A stretch of DNA of 64,000 nt from Pseudacidobacterium ailaaui (GCF_000688455.1 NZ_JIAL01000001.1:1209001-1273000), one strand, 5' to 3'; counted from the first letter of the stretch, positions 7,679 to 17,462 are shown. Made by a program: numbers and translations. Notes: generated from the letters alone by a model not told the origin.

Positions 7679-9381
7679 AGCCCCCAGAATTGACCCAGAC
7701 TGAGATTCAGAAGATCGCTCCTACGCGCGATGAGCGCCTGTTTCTTGTTCTTTCTATCTTCATCGGAATCCTCTCCGGGTTGCTGGTGGTCTCCTTCCGA
7801 ATTGCCATTGAGTGGATCAAGATCCTTACTCTCGGCTCGGCCCCGCATCCGGGACAGTATCGCCTGCTGGCTGCTCCGATGCTGGCTGGCCTGGCCGTTG
7901 CAGTACTGGTGCAGCGATTCTTTCCCGCAGCCCGCGGCAGCGGAGTCAACCAGACCAAGGCTGCGCTTTATATCTACAACGGATACATTTCTTTCCGGAC
8001 CGTAGTGGGGAAATTTGTCACATCCGCCCTTGCCATTGGCTGCGGGCATTCGCTGGGTCCCGAGGATCCCTCCCTGCAGATTGGTGCAGGCGTGGCTTCG
8101 ATGGTAGCGCGCAGACTGAACCTTTCCAGACAGCGGCTTCGCCTCTTTGCACCGATTGGCGCCGCCGCCGGACTCGCCGCCGCCTTTAACGCCCCCATCT
8201 CAGCCATTCTCTTCGTCATCGAAGAAGTCATTGGCCGCTGGAGTGCCGCTGTTCTCGGCTCTATTGTGCTTTCAGCCATTTCTAGCGTTGTGGTCGCGCG
8301 ATGGTTCTGGGGGCCGGAGCCGATCTTCCGCATTCCTCCGGTCACGCTGCGGGACCCCCGCGAGCTGATTGCTTACGCCGTGCTGGGCGTAGTCGGCGGC
8401 TTCTCTGCGCTGGTCTTCTCGAAGGCCCTTGCATATCTGCGTCCGCGTCTGCGGCAGTTGCCGCGCTGGACGCAGTATTGGCAGCCCGCCGTCGCCGGGT
8501 TGCTGGTAGGGCTTGTCGGATTTGTTGGATTTCCGCAAGTCATGGGTCCCGGATACGAAGTCATCGACCAGGCCATGCACTCGCAGTTTACCTGGCAATT
8601 GCTGTTTGCCCTCGGACTGCTCAAGATCCTGGCAACCACGCTCTCGTTCTCTAGCGGCACTCCGGGGGGCATGTTTGCTCCCACGCTCTTTATCGGCGCT
8701 ATGCTCGGCGCCTCAGTGGGAGCATTTGAGAAGCACTTCTTTCCGCACCTGACCGGGACCATTGGGTCCTACGCACTGGTCGGAATGGGTGTGCTCTTTG
8801 CAGGATTTCTACGCGCGCCGCTGACCTCTGTCTTCATGGTGCTGGAGGTCAGTGGAAACTATTCCATCATTGTTCCCGTTGTGCTCTCCAACACCATCGC
8901 CTATCTGCTTTCCCGCGGATTGCAGCCCGTTCCCATCTTTGAAGTCCTCACGAAGCAGGACGGCCTGGACCTGCCTTCCATGGAGGAGCAACGCGAGGAG
9001 GCAGCGCTGAGTCTGGAAGACGCTTTGCAACCCGTGGATGTTCCCGTGTTTCAGGGTACTGATCCCATCGAGAAAGTCTCAGCCGCACTTTCTGCGGACC
9101 ACGTACCGGCCTGCATCATTCAGTTGTGTGACGGCTCCTGCTATGTGACGACGCGGGACGAACTCATCTCAGCCAGTGCAACGCTCACTCCCGAGGCTCC
9201 CACGCAGAGCATCCTTCCTCCCGAGCGGGTCCCTGTCCTCTTTCCGGACATGCCACTGGACAGCGCACTGGCGCATTTCGAACGTTGGCCCCTGCTTCCG
9301 GTCATGAATCGGGCCAGCAGAGGAAGACTGGAAGGCGTGGTGACGCTGCAAGGTGTGTTGTCGCGCTACCAGAAGCATTGA
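7675..9381 (+). CDS. ClC-family chloride channel or H+/Cl- antiporter with C-terminal CBS-like region
   Basis: 568 residues, polytopic. ClC selectivity-filter elements are visible: GSGVNQ near residue 88 (usual GSGIP), LGPEDPSLQIG near residues 127-136 (usual GREGPTVQIG, gating glutamate E130 kept), the FNAPISAILFVIEEV helix with the EE pair found in proton-coupled members, and GTPGGMFAPTLFIGA (GxFxP motif). Residues from about 430 form a soluble tail with weak CBS-domain character. The kept gating and internal glutamates favour proton-coupled antiport, but the filter substitutions are unusual. Translation is coupled to the preceding TPR protein through an ATGA overlap. Confidence 0.88.
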   Translation: MKPPELTQTEIQKIAPTRDERLFLVLSIFIGILSGLLVVSFRIAIEWIKILTLGSAPHPGQYRLLAAPMLAGLAVAVLVQRFFPAARGSGVNQTKAALYIYNGYISFRTVVGKFVTSALAIGCGHSLGPEDPSLQIGAGVASMVARRLNLSRQRLRLFAPIGAAAGLAAAFNAPISAILFVIEEVIGRWSAAVLGSIVLSAISSVVVARWFWGPEPIFRIPPVTLRDPRELIAYAVLGVVGGFSALVFSKALAYLRPRLRQLPRWTQYWQPAVAGLLVGLVGFVGFPQVMGPGYEVIDQAMHSQFTWQLLFALGLLKILATTLSFSSGTPGGMFAPTLFIGAMLGASVGAFEKHFFPHLTGTIGSYALVGMGVLFAGFLRAPLTSVFMVLEVSGNYSIIVPVVLSNTIAYLLSRGLQPVPIFEVLTKQDGLDLPSMEEQREEAALSLEDALQPVDVPVFQGTDPIEKVSAALSADHVPACIIQLCDGSCYVTTRDELISASATLTPEAPTQSILPPERVPVLFPDMPLDSALAHFERWPLLPVMNRASRGRLEGVVTLQGVLSRYQKH

Positions 9382-9514
9382 CGGCTGAAAGACCCTTTTG
9401 CCGGGAGAAATCCTGGAGATACAAAATTTCTTCATCCACCGAAACATCTCCGGGAGATTTGCCGTCTAAGTCAGATTGCCCCGTTTTCCGGATTTCTCCG
9501 ATGAGGTTGCCGAT

Positions 9515-11035
9515 TTGCGGTCTTCCACGCTAGCTTCGCCTTCTTTTCCCCGCACGCAGCTATGGAGCAGAGTCAGCGCAGTCAGTGAGCTTGCTCTCAT
9601 TACACTTTTGACCCCAGTGGTCCTGCTCGTCCACGGGTATCATCCCTTTGCGGATGATGCGGGAATCTATGTGGCTGGAATCCGGGCCATGCTCAACCCG
9701 CAGCTTTTTCAAGTGGACGCGGATTTCGTCACCGCACACACACGTCTTTCGGTCTTTTCCCATGTGTTCGCCTGGACCATCCGGACCTTTCACCTTCCTC
9801 TTGAACTGGCGCTGCTGTCTGCGTACCTGCTCTCAGTATTTGCATTTCTGCTTGGGTCCCTGCGGCTGGCGCAGCGCATTTTTCAGGACGGGGTTCGTCC
9901 ATGGGGCGCCACGCTGCTGGCAAGCGTACTCTTCACGCTACCCGTCGCCGCAACGGCACTTACTCTGATGGACCCTTACGTAACGGCGCGCTCGTTTTCA
10001 ACGCCTTTTTCATTATTTGCGCTGGCGGCCTGCATGGACCGCGCATGGCTTCGCACTGCAGCGTGGCTGCTGCTGGTTTCCTTGATGCATCCGCTGATGG
10101 GGGTGTATCTGGCGTCGTTTCTTCTTGTCTATCTGCTGGTAAGCAAAGAGGACTGGACGTGGCTTGTCGTCACCTGCGTCGCCGCATTTCTCTCCGCTTT
10201 TGTCATCTACGTGTGGACGATGCAGTCTGCCTTGCCGCAAGGGTATCGTGTAGCGGCATTGTCCCGCGGCTATTTCTTTCTTTCCTGCTGGCATTGGTTT
10301 GAATGGCTGGGGCTGGCCCTTCCTCTGCTGCTGATGCTGGTCGCAGTCCTCCGTTCCGAGAACCTCGCCGTGCGCAATCTCTGCCTGACCTGTATTGCGA
10401 CAGGGACTACGGCATGGCTGGTCTCCGTATGTTTCATTCATACGAGCGGCAGTTTTTTCCTTGCGCGAATCCAGCCGTTGCGGACATTCCAGATGATTTA
10501 CCTGATTGGCGTCCTGCTGCTGGGTGGGTTTCTCGCCCACTTCTTTCGCGGAAGGCTGGCCATTGTAGGCGCTGGGACACTGATGTTCACGGCAGGCCTG
10601 ATGATGCTGGTGCAGCGTCAGACATATCCAGCTTCGGCGCATGTAGAATGGCCTTTTGCCGCTCCGCGCAACCCGTGGCAACAGGCCTTCGTCTGGATCC
10701 GTTACAACACGCCGCAGAACGCCATCTTTGCCCTCGACTCAAACTACACAAAGTCAGGTGCGGAAGATACCCAGGGCTTTCGTGCGACCGCAGCCCGCAG
10801 CGCACTGGTCGATGACCTGAAAGACGGCGGCGTCGTGGCCATCTTTCCAGCACTGGCCCCCCAATGGAAGAAGCAGCGTGACCTTGAAGAGGGTCTGGAT
10901 GGCATCAGTGACCACGAACGCATGACCCGGCTGAAACCCATGGGAGTGACCTGGCTGTTGCTGCGCTCCAGCGCTACGACACAGTTCGATTGTCCCTACC
11001 GGAACAGCGTGGTGAAAGTTTGCAGGCTCCCTTGA
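9515..11035 (+). CDS. Polytopic membrane protein of unknown function
   Basis: About 506 residues with roughly ten hydrophobic helices from residue 30 to 360, then a soluble tail of about 130 residues. The segment GYHPFADDAGIYVAGIRAMLNP after the first helix resembles the acidic first loop of glycosyltransferase-like membrane proteins (FADDAG), and the tail contains WIRYNTPQNAIFALDSNY, also reminiscent of such proteins. I cannot name a family with certainty. The start is uncertain: no ATG lies near the N-terminus. TTG at 9515 has GAGG at 9503-9506; TTG at 9476 is an upstream alternative. The gene follows ClC by about 130 bases on the same strand. Confidence 0.7.
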   Translation: MRSSTLASPSFPRTQLWSRVSAVSELALITLLTPVVLLVHGYHPFADDAGIYVAGIRAMLNPQLFQVDADFVTAHTRLSVFSHVFAWTIRTFHLPLELALLSAYLLSVFAFLLGSLRLAQRIFQDGVRPWGATLLASVLFTLPVAATALTLMDPYVTARSFSTPFSLFALAACMDRAWLRTAAWLLLVSLMHPLMGVYLASFLLVYLLVSKEDWTWLVVTCVAAFLSAFVIYVWTMQSALPQGYRVAALSRGYFFLSCWHWFEWLGLALPLLLMLVAVLRSENLAVRNLCLTCIATGTTAWLVSVCFIHTSGSFFLARIQPLRTFQMIYLIGVLLLGGFLAHFFRGRLAIVGAGTLMFTAGLMMLVQRQTYPASAHVEWPFAAPRNPWQQAFVWIRYNTPQNAIFALDSNYTKSGAEDTQGFRATAARSALVDDLKDGGVVAIFPALAPQWKKQRDLEEGLDGISDHERMTRLKPMGVTWLLLRSSATTQFDCPYRNSVVKVCRLP

Positions 11036-11067
11036 GTATGCTGTAGCGCTTGCAGGTAAAAATCGAT

Positions 11068-12165
11068 TTATACATTGAATTTAAAGAACAAGATATCTCC
11101 GTCGCGGACGATATATTCCTTCCCCTCGGAGCGGTAGAGGCCTTTTTCCTTGACTGCCTGCTCGCTGCCCAGCGCGAAGAGATCGTCGCAATGATACGCC
11201 TCGGCGCGAATAAACCCGCGTTCAAAATCCGAGTGGATAACGCCGGCGGCCTGCGGGGCCTTGGTTCCGCGGCGGATGGTCCAGGCCCGGGCCTCCTGCG
11301 GACCGGCGGTGAAGTAGGTAATCAGGTCCAGTAGTTTGTAAGCTGACCGGATGAGGCGGTCCAGTCCTGGCTCTTCCAGCCCCATTTCCTGCAGAAATTC
11401 GGCGCGCTCGGGGGGATCAAGCTGCGCAATTTCGGCCTCCATGGCACCACAGATGCGGACGACCTGACTGCCCTCTTCTGCCGCGCGCTTTTCCACGGCT
11501 GCTACCCATTCATTGCCGGAGCGGAGCCCGGATTCATCCACGTTGGCAACATAGAGGACCGGCTTGGCCGTGATGAGCTGCAAATCGCGCGACGCGCTCC
11601 TTTCCTCCTCGGTCAACGCCACCACCCGGGCAGGCCTTCCCTCCTGAAGAGCATCGCGAAGCTGGGCAAGCGCTGAGGCCTCGGCCTTCACCTTCCCGTC
11701 CGTGGAATTCTTTGCGACCTTCTCCACCTTGGCATAGCGCTTTTCCACCGTTTCCAGGTCCGCTAGCAGGAGTTCTGTATTGATGACGTCCACATCATCC
11801 AACGGGCTGACCTTCCCAGCGACATGAATGACATTAGGATCATCAAAGCAGCGCACGACATGGGCAATGGCGTCGGTCGAGCGGATGTGCCCGAGGAACT
11901 GGTTGCCCAGACCTTCACCCTTGCTGGCCCCCGCAACCAGCCCGGCAATGTCTACGAACTCCATGGTGGTGGGCACGACACGCTTGGGCTGAAAGATGGC
12001 CGCAATCTTGTCCAGACGGGGGTCGGGCACGGTGACGACACCGACGTTCGGGTCAATCGTGCAGAAAGGATAGTTGGCTGCCTGGGCTTTGGCCGAGGTG
12101 AGCGCATTGAATATTGTGCTTTTTCCTACGTTGGGCAGGCCAACGATCCCGCAATTTAGTGGCAA
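11068..12165 (-). CDS. ychF: Redox-regulated ATPase YchF (Obg-like)
   Basis: 365 residues, full length for this universally conserved P-loop ATPase that associates with ribosomes. The G1 motif [14 protein letters not shown] is at residues 8-21, G3 is [20 protein letters not shown], and the G4 position reads NVDE rather than NKxD, as expected for an ATP-preferring YchF. A coiled-coil region ([17 protein letters not shown]) and a C-terminal TGS domain ([17 protein letters not shown]) follow. An AAAGGAA ribosome site precedes the ATG. It sits 36 bases downstream of the next gene on the minus strand, with a hairpin in between. Confidence 0.97.
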   Translation of the reverse strand: MPLNCGIVGLPNVGKSTIFNALTSAKAQAANYPFCTIDPNVGVVTVPDPRLDKIAAIFQPKRVVPTTMEFVDIAGLVAGASKGEGLGNQFLGHIRSTDAIAHVVRCFDDPNVIHVAGKVSPLDDVDVINTELLLADLETVEKRYAKVEKVAKNSTDGKVKAEASALAQLRDALQEGRPARVVALTEEERSASRDLQLITAKPVLYVANVDESGLRSGNEWVAAVEKRAAEEGSQVVRICGAMEAEIAQLDPPERAEFLQEMGLEEPGLDRLIRSAYKLLDLITYFTAGPQEARAWTIRRGTKAPQAAGVIHSDFERGFIRAEAYHCDDLFALGSEQAVKEKGLYRSEGKEYIVRDGDILFFKFNV

Positions 12166-12198
12166 GGCTTTGTTCCTTTACAAAATAGGCACATCTCT

Positions 12199-12220
12199 CG
12201 GTCACATATTTGTGTGACCG
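12199..12220. terminator. Hairpin between unknown gene and ychF
   Basis: CGGTCACA at 12199-12206 and TGTGACCG at 12213-12220 form a perfect 8-bp stem with a 6-base loop. It covers the stop codon of the minus-strand gene that ends at 12202 and lies 33 bases before the ychF ATG. The T-rich segment TATTTTG follows only after 13 bases, so termination would be partial at best. Confidence 0.4.
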
Positions 12221-13134
12221 TGGCGCATTTCTTCGTTGAAGGTCGGCTTGGTAATATCGAGCGCAGCCTGCAGCTTGGCATGATATTCCTCGGTCAGCGC
12301 AATCAGCGCGGGCAAGGCCGTGGCATAATCCTCGCGGAGAGAAATCCAACCCTGCTTCTCCAGGTCCGTGGCCATGCGCTGCAGCTCTTCCGGAGTGGTG
12401 TTCAGATACTGCGCATCGCGCGGATCTGCAATCCAGACCGGCTGGCAGTTACCCAGCACACCGGAAAGCCAATATGTTTTGAGCTTCAGAAACTCCATGC
12501 GCGACTGGTCGTCCGTGTCTGTAAAGAAAAACTTCTTCTGCCAGCGGCTGTAGTATCGGGTGGTCACAGGGACCGGCTGCCGGTTTCCGCTTCTGAGCAA
12601 TTCAAGTTGTCCCTGGTCAAAAGTCTTGCGAATGGCGTTGTAAATGAACGTCTCCGCATAAGGCTGCTCGGGGGCCGGAACGATTTCGGCAAAGGTGACC
12701 GTCATGCTGGCGGAGACCTTCGCATGCAGCGGAGAATTTGTGCCGTCTTCCAGATGGACGATGCCATGGACGATATACGTGTCCGCACCGGAAGTCGAGC
12801 GATGGAAAGGCCAGCCAAAATCGCTGAACCGGACCGGGAGTCCGGCCAGTGTAACGTATGTGTTTGGCCGTGGATTGCGCAGGCGTTTGGCCTCTTCGCG
12901 CAGGTGCGAAGTCATTTCCGGCAGAAGATGTGGTTTTTCAAAATCAAAGGCATCGCTCAGCTCAAGCTGCAGGGTACGCTCCGCAGGTGCATCGGCAGAA
13001 AGCGCCAACTTGAAGATCGCGGTGGGGTGCCCGTTGAAGTCCTTGCCGGCTTCGGCAGAGAGGACGGTCAGACCGGCCTCGCGCGCGGCCTTTTCCAGCA
13101 TGACCGTCAAAGCTGTTACCAGGTTCGTACTCAT
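12202..13134 (-). CDS. Conserved-looking cytoplasmic protein of unknown function
   Basis: About 310 residues, no signal peptide or membrane helix. I do not recognise the family. The middle contains a DFEKPHLLPEMTSHLREEAKRLRNPRP segment and an EPxx-free beta-rich region (TYIVHGIVHLEDGTNSPLHAKVSASMTVTFAEIVP); the C-terminal third is helical (TPEELQRMATDLEKQGWISL). The frame is open to 13206, but ATG 13134 (MSTNLVTALTVML) is the better start because the upstream residues are low-complexity proline and arginine. It is transcribed with ychF downstream and dnaG upstream. Codon use matches its neighbours. Confidence 0.72.
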   Translation of the reverse strand: MSTNLVTALTVMLEKAAREAGLTVLSAEAGKDFNGHPTAIFKLALSADAPAERTLQLELSDAFDFEKPHLLPEMTSHLREEAKRLRNPRPNTYVTLAGLPVRFSDFGWPFHRSTSGADTYIVHGIVHLEDGTNSPLHAKVSASMTVTFAEIVPAPEQPYAETFIYNAIRKTFDQGQLELLRSGNRQPVPVTTRYYSRWQKKFFFTDTDDQSRMEFLKLKTYWLSGVLGNCQPVWIADPRDAQYLNTTPEELQRMATDLEKQGWISLREDYATALPALIALTEEYHAKLQAALDITKPTFNEEMRHGHTNM

Positions 13135-13296
13135 CACAACTTCTATTCTACTTGGCAGAGGGGACATTACGCAGCGTCGGCGGCCCGTCGCCGCCGGAAG
13201 CGGCACGGCATTGTAAAGCAGGAGGAAAATGCGAGTGCAGGCGCCGCGTTCCTGATGGGACAGCGTGCCTTCAAAGGAAAAGCACCTGACCAGGAT

Positions 13297-15048
13297 TCAT
13301 GCACGCAGGTCGCGGTCCACCTGCATTTTTTCTGCGGTCAAGCGTAAAACCGAGGCGCTGTCTCCCCTCCGTTCGGCCTCAGCAATGGCAGTGCGAAGCT
13401 CTCGCTGGCGGCGCTCCAGATAGCGACGCCGCAGGGTTTCAAGTGCCGCGGCAACGTGTTCTGTATCCAGCGGAGACAACTCGTCCATGAGCGCCTGGGC
13501 CAGCAGGCTGCGGTCGCGCGGATCGGCAAGGACATCCATTGGCTCCTGTGCATTACGGTGCCGCAAAAGACCAAGAATGTGGGAAACGGTAAGTCCTGCA
13601 AAGTAGGTCCCATTTGCGTCGAAAGCTGCCGCGGCAGCCTGAAATTCAGCACTGGCTGGGGGAGAAGCCAGCGCCCGCAGCATCATCTTTTCCGCCTCAC
13701 TGACAGCGGGCCTGGCACTGGCGAGAGTATCGCGTCGTTTGGCCGCGGCCTGTTTCAATTCCTCGCGGACCAGTGCGGAATCAATGCCCAGCTTCTGCGC
13801 GGCGTCGGCGGCAAATTCATCCCGGGCAATACGGTTGGGTATGCGCCGGATATGAGGAAGCAGAAAATTAAGCGCCTCGATTTTTGCGCTGGCTGTGTTC
13901 GGGGGATAAAGCTGCCGCGCCCGTTCCACAAGATAGTCCTGATACCGCTTTGCTCCACGCAAGGCAGCAATGTAGGCCTTCGGTCCCTGTTCCCGGATGT
14001 AGCGGTCAGGATCGAGCCCACCTTCAAGCGTGACTACGCGCACTTGAAAGCCTTCTTCGGTCAGAAGGGCGATGGACTTTTCTGCAGCGTTGGCACCGGC
14101 CTTATCGGGATCAAAGTTCACGATCACCTGCTTTGTATAGCGGCCCAGCAGACGCACTTGCGCTTCAGTAAACGCAGTGCCGCTGGTGGCAATCACATTC
14201 CGCACGCCCGCCAGGTAGGCCGAGATGCAGTCCATCTGGCCTTCGACCAGGACGGCAAAATTCAACTCGCGGATGGCCTGCCGCGCCTTGTCAAGATTAA
14301 AGAGCACATTGCTCTTGGAGTAGAGCGGGGTTTCCGGCGAGTTGAGATATTTGGGGCCGGCCTTTTCGCCTGCTTCAAGCGCACGCGCCGTAAAAGCAAT
14401 GATGCGCCCAGATTCGTTGGCAATGGGAAACGTGACGCGCTTGCGAAAGCGAGAATAGAGCGGCCCCGGCGATCCGTCCTCCTGCTCCCTGAAGGAAAAC
14501 AACCCGGAGAGACGCAGTATTTCTGTGTTTGCCAGGGCCTGCATCCGCTCGCGCAGGGCATGAAAATTGTCCGGTGCATAGCCAATGCGGAAGGTCTTCA
14601 TATCTTCGGGCCTAAGGCCGCGTCCGCTAAGATATTCCCGGGCGAGGGCCCCTTCCGGCGAGCGCAGCTGCTCTTCAAACCACGTGCAGGCAATCTCATG
14701 AAGTTCCAGAAGCCTGGCCCGCAGGCGGCCTTCCTGCGCCTCTTCCTCTGAGGAGAACTCGCGTTTTGGCAAAGGGATGCCGCATTTCTGCGCGACAAAC
14801 CGCACGGCCTCAGGAAAGCTGACGTTTTCTATCTTCTGGATGAAGGTGAAGACGTCTCCGGAGACGCCGCATCCGAAACAATGAAAGAATTGCCGCGTGG
14901 AATGGACGGAAAAGGACGGCGTTTTTTCTTTGTGAAAAGGACAGAGGCCGCTGTAGTTCTGTGCGCCGGCCTTGCGCAGACGCACGTATTCGCCGATGAT
15001 CCTGACGATGTCGGCCTGCTGTTTTACTGATTGTGCAAAGTCTGACAC
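13297..15048 (-). CDS. dnaG: DNA primase
   Basis: About 583 residues. The N-terminal zinc-binding domain is seen as CPFHKEKTPSFSVHSTRQFFHCFGCGVSGD (Cys/His/Cys/Cys, about residues 40-70). The catalytic core and TOPRIM motifs follow: FRKRVTFPI, ARALEAGEKAGPKYLNSPETPLYSKSNVLFNLDKA, VLVEGQMDCISAYLAGVRNVIATSGTAFT and VNFDPDKAGANAAEKS. The C-terminal region after about 430 is the helical DnaB-interacting part. It synthesises RNA primers for the replication fork. GTG at 15048 gives SDFAQSVKQQADIVRIIGEYV, the normal primase start; the open frame up to 15108 lacks similarity. It is 49 bases downstream of gluQ. The sigma-factor gene that often follows dnaG is not here. Confidence 0.96.
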   Translation of the reverse strand: MSDFAQSVKQQADIVRIIGEYVRLRKAGAQNYSGLCPFHKEKTPSFSVHSTRQFFHCFGCGVSGDVFTFIQKIENVSFPEAVRFVAQKCGIPLPKREFSSEEEAQEGRLRARLLELHEIACTWFEEQLRSPEGALAREYLSGRGLRPEDMKTFRIGYAPDNFHALRERMQALANTEILRLSGLFSFREQEDGSPGPLYSRFRKRVTFPIANESGRIIAFTARALEAGEKAGPKYLNSPETPLYSKSNVLFNLDKARQAIRELNFAVLVEGQMDCISAYLAGVRNVIATSGTAFTEAQVRLLGRYTKQVIVNFDPDKAGANAAEKSIALLTEEGFQVRVVTLEGGLDPDRYIREQGPKAYIAALRGAKRYQDYLVERARQLYPPNTASAKIEALNFLLPHIRRIPNRIARDEFAADAAQKLGIDSALVREELKQAAAKRRDTLASARPAVSEAEKMMLRALASPPASAEFQAAAAAFDANGTYFAGLTVSHILGLLRHRNAQEPMDVLADPRDRSLLAQALMDELSPLDTEHVAAALETLRRRYLERRQRELRTAIAEAERRGDSASVLRLTAEKMQVDRDLRA

Positions 15049-15097
15049 AAAAGCAAGTCTAAGAATACAGGGGCTGCCTCTCCTCTGCGAGCATCTT

Positions 15098-15970
15098 TCA
15101 TGATTCAAACATGCTGATTACTTCCTCTGGCCATACGCCTTTCTCACGCAGGCGCCTCAAGGAAAGCGCGTCATGGCGCTTGGCCAGGCGGCGGCCGGTT
15201 TCATCCCGCATCAACGGACAGTGATACCAGGCTGGAGGGTCCAGTCCCAGGGCACGATAGAGCAGAATCTGCCGCGCCGTAGAGCGTAGCAGGTCGGCAC
15301 CGCGCACGACTTCGGTGATGCGCATGGCCGCATCATCGACCACAACGGCAAGCTGGTAGGAAGGAAGATCATCGCGCCGCCAAATAAGGAAATCACCGAA
15401 ATCACGTCCGGCCATATAGCTCCGCCGTCCAAAATGACCATCGTGAAAAACGATCTCCTCACCATCCGGAACACGAAAGCGCCAGTTCAGCCCTATGGGC
15501 GATGCAGGCAGGGTGATTTTCTCTGCGGGGCGGCAGGTCCCCGGATAGACAGGTTCATCGTCTTCCTCATGCGGGGCCTGCGCACTGCGGGCCAGGTCCT
15601 TGCGCGAGCAAGAACAGGGATACACCAACTGCGCCTCGACCAGATGCCGCCATGCCTCCACATACAGGTCGCGACGGCGACTTTGCTGGTATGGAGCATA
15701 GAGACCGCCGATGTCAGGGCCCTCCTGCCAGCGGATGCCTAGCCAACGCAGGTCTTCAACCATGGCACAGGCATATTCTGGCTTCGAGCGCTGGGAATCC
15801 AGGTCTTCGTCGCGCAACACAAGGGTCCCGTTTGCAGCAAGGGCGCGCTGATAGGCAGTCCAGAATGTACGCGCATGGCCAAGGTGCAGGAATCCAGTCG
15901 GCGAAGGCGCCAGCCGGCCGCGATAGCCTCTCATCACAGGAGCTATTTGGCTCATCGGTGTTGTTTGCAT
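15098..15970 (-). CDS. gluQ: Glutamyl-Q tRNA(Asp) synthetase
   Basis: 290 residues, a truncated paralogue of glutamyl-tRNA synthetase that attaches glutamate to the queuosine base of tRNA(Asp). The class I HIGH-like motif is APSPTGFLHLGHA (residues 21-33) and the KMSKS position is RRLAKRHDALS. Zinc-ligand pattern CSCSRKDL followed by YPGTC is present. There is no anticodon-binding domain, which separates it from GltX. The EDLDSQRS and LLRSTARQILL blocks agree with the GluQ/YadB family. Start ATG 15970 is chosen; internal ATGs at 15955 and 15934 are possible since the family core starts at GRLAPSPTG. Confidence 0.93.
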   Translation of the reverse strand: MQTTPMSQIAPVMRGYRGRLAPSPTGFLHLGHARTFWTAYQRALAANGTLVLRDEDLDSQRSKPEYACAMVEDLRWLGIRWQEGPDIGGLYAPYQQSRRRDLYVEAWRHLVEAQLVYPCSCSRKDLARSAQAPHEEDDEPVYPGTCRPAEKITLPASPIGLNWRFRVPDGEEIVFHDGHFGRRSYMAGRDFGDFLIWRRDDLPSYQLAVVVDDAAMRITEVVRGADLLRSTARQILLYRALGLDPPAWYHCPLMRDETGRRLAKRHDALSLRRLREKGVWPEEVISMFES

Positions 15971-16012
15971 CCCAGAATCAATCCTACGGCTCGTCTTCCA
16001 CCTGCTTTTCTT

Positions 16013-17452
16013 TTATCCGCCTCCTCTGGCAACGCTTTTTTCTAAAACCTCAGCAATTTTCCCCAGGCTTCGCTGAATCACCTTTGGTTCAAAGGAGGTA
16101 AATCCGAACAATAACCCGGACCGCGACCGCGTGATTGCGTATCGGGACAACGGCGGGACATCAAAGCCGTGAAGTCGGAGCTGCTCCGATGCATGTGCAT
16201 CGTCCGTCGTTGGGGGAAAGAGTCCAGCGATGTTCATCCCACCGTCCTGAATGGGAAATTCCAGCGGAAGCCCATATCGGGAGACGGCATCGAGAAAGCT
16301 TTCATGCCGTTCGGCGTAATGGCGGCGGCAACGGCGCAGGTGCGTATCGAAAGCCCCGCTTTCCATAAACTCGGCCAGGGTGGCCTGGTCCATCAATGGG
16401 CCATGGTCTTCAGCAATATGCTTCAGGCTGGCAAATCGATCGACCAGCCCCGGCGGGAGAACCACGTAACCAATCCGGAGCGAAGGAAACAAGATTTTGC
16501 TAAATGTGCCGACGTAAATGACACGCCGGTGTTTATCGAGATTCTGGAGGCTGGGCAAAGGAGGATTGCTGTAGCGGAATTCTGAATCATAGTCGTCTTC
16601 GATGATCCAGGTCCGCAGGCGGACCGCCGTTTGCAACAACAGCAGCCTCCGTTCCAGAGACATGCAGATGCCAAGAGGAAACTGCCGTGAAGGCGTTACA
16701 TAAATGAAGGACAGAGATTTCAGCTCGGGTCCGGGCAGAACAATGCCCTCCTGATCGACCGGAGCAGGAAGGACCTCTGCCCCGGCCTGCCGAAAGGCCA
16801 GACGCGCGCCCAGATATCCGGGATCTTCCATGTAGACGCGGCTTCCAGGCTGGAGCAGCAAATGTCCAAGGAGAAATAACGCCTGCTGCGATCCGGAGGT
16901 AATCACAATTTCGCGCCAGTCGCAGCGGACCCCTCTGCTGTCACGGAGATACGCTGCAATGTTCTGACGGAGCTTATCGAATCCCGAAGAAAAGATGGAC
17001 TGGTAATGCAGAAGATTCGGGTTTTGCTTGAGCACGCGGCCGCGATGACGGTTCCAGATTTGAAGAGGAAAGAGACGGACATCGGGCTGGGAGGGGCGAA
17101 AGGGCAACGGAGCACGAAACTGGAGATGAGGCCCTGCACCCTCAAGGCCCGGCGTTTTGCGCGGGGCCCCGCGGACAGAACGCTGCAACTGAAAAGCCTG
17201 GGCTGCCCTTCCTACATAAACGCCGCTGCGCAGCTCGCTTTCCAGGTATCCCTCACCGATGAGAACGTCGTAGGCCGCAATCACTGTATTGCGCGAAACA
17301 CGCAGCGTCGCCGCCAGCTCTCGGCTTGAGGGCATCCGCTCACCAGCCCGAAGCTCGCCACGCTGGATCATCATCTTCAACTGCATGGCCAGGCTGGACT
17401 GTAAGGAAGACCCATGACTGCGATGAATGTCAATTGTTTCCAGGGTCTTCAT
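16013..17452 (-). CDS. MocR/GabR-type transcriptional regulator (GntR helix-turn-helix plus PLP aminotransferase fold)
   Basis: 479 residues. The N-terminal winged helix (residues about 15-80; ERMPSSRELAATLRVSRNTVIAAYDVLIGEGYLES) is of GntR type. After a linker, residues about 115-470 form a fold-type I aminotransferase-like domain with ITSGSQQALFLLG, EDPGYLGAR, WIIEDDYDSEFRY and the PLP-lysine segment GTFSKILFPSLRIGY. Such regulators sense PLP-linked or amino-group compounds. It is divergent from an amidohydrolase gene. Three CTGGACC-like repeats lie just upstream of its own ATG (17463-17505), consistent with autoregulation and control of the divergent genes. Which ligand it senses cannot be told. 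Confidence 0.9.
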   Translation of the reverse strand: MKTLETIDIHRSHGSSLQSSLAMQLKMMIQRGELRAGERMPSSRELAATLRVSRNTVIAAYDVLIGEGYLESELRSGVYVGRAAQAFQLQRSVRGAPRKTPGLEGAGPHLQFRAPLPFRPSQPDVRLFPLQIWNRHRGRVLKQNPNLLHYQSIFSSGFDKLRQNIAAYLRDSRGVRCDWREIVITSGSQQALFLLGHLLLQPGSRVYMEDPGYLGARLAFRQAGAEVLPAPVDQEGIVLPGPELKSLSFIYVTPSRQFPLGICMSLERRLLLLQTAVRLRTWIIEDDYDSEFRYSNPPLPSLQNLDKHRRVIYVGTFSKILFPSLRIGYVVLPPGLVDRFASLKHIAEDHGPLMDQATLAEFMESGAFDTHLRRCRRHYAERHESFLDAVSRYGLPLEFPIQDGGMNIAGLFPPTTDDAHASEQLRLHGFDVPPLSRYAITRSRSGLLFGFTSFEPKVIQRSLGKIAEVLEKSVARGGG

Positions 17453-17462
17453 AAAGCAAAAG

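Noticed and set aside
12199-12220. Possible CRP-type site (GTCACA-N6-TGTGAC)
   Set aside because: The half-sites are in the reverse order to the CRP consensus and it overlaps a stop codon between co-directional genes; a hairpin is the better reading.
13456-14751. A 431-codon plus-strand open frame opposite dnaG
   Set aside because: Fully antisense to conserved primase catalytic motifs; no similarity of its own.
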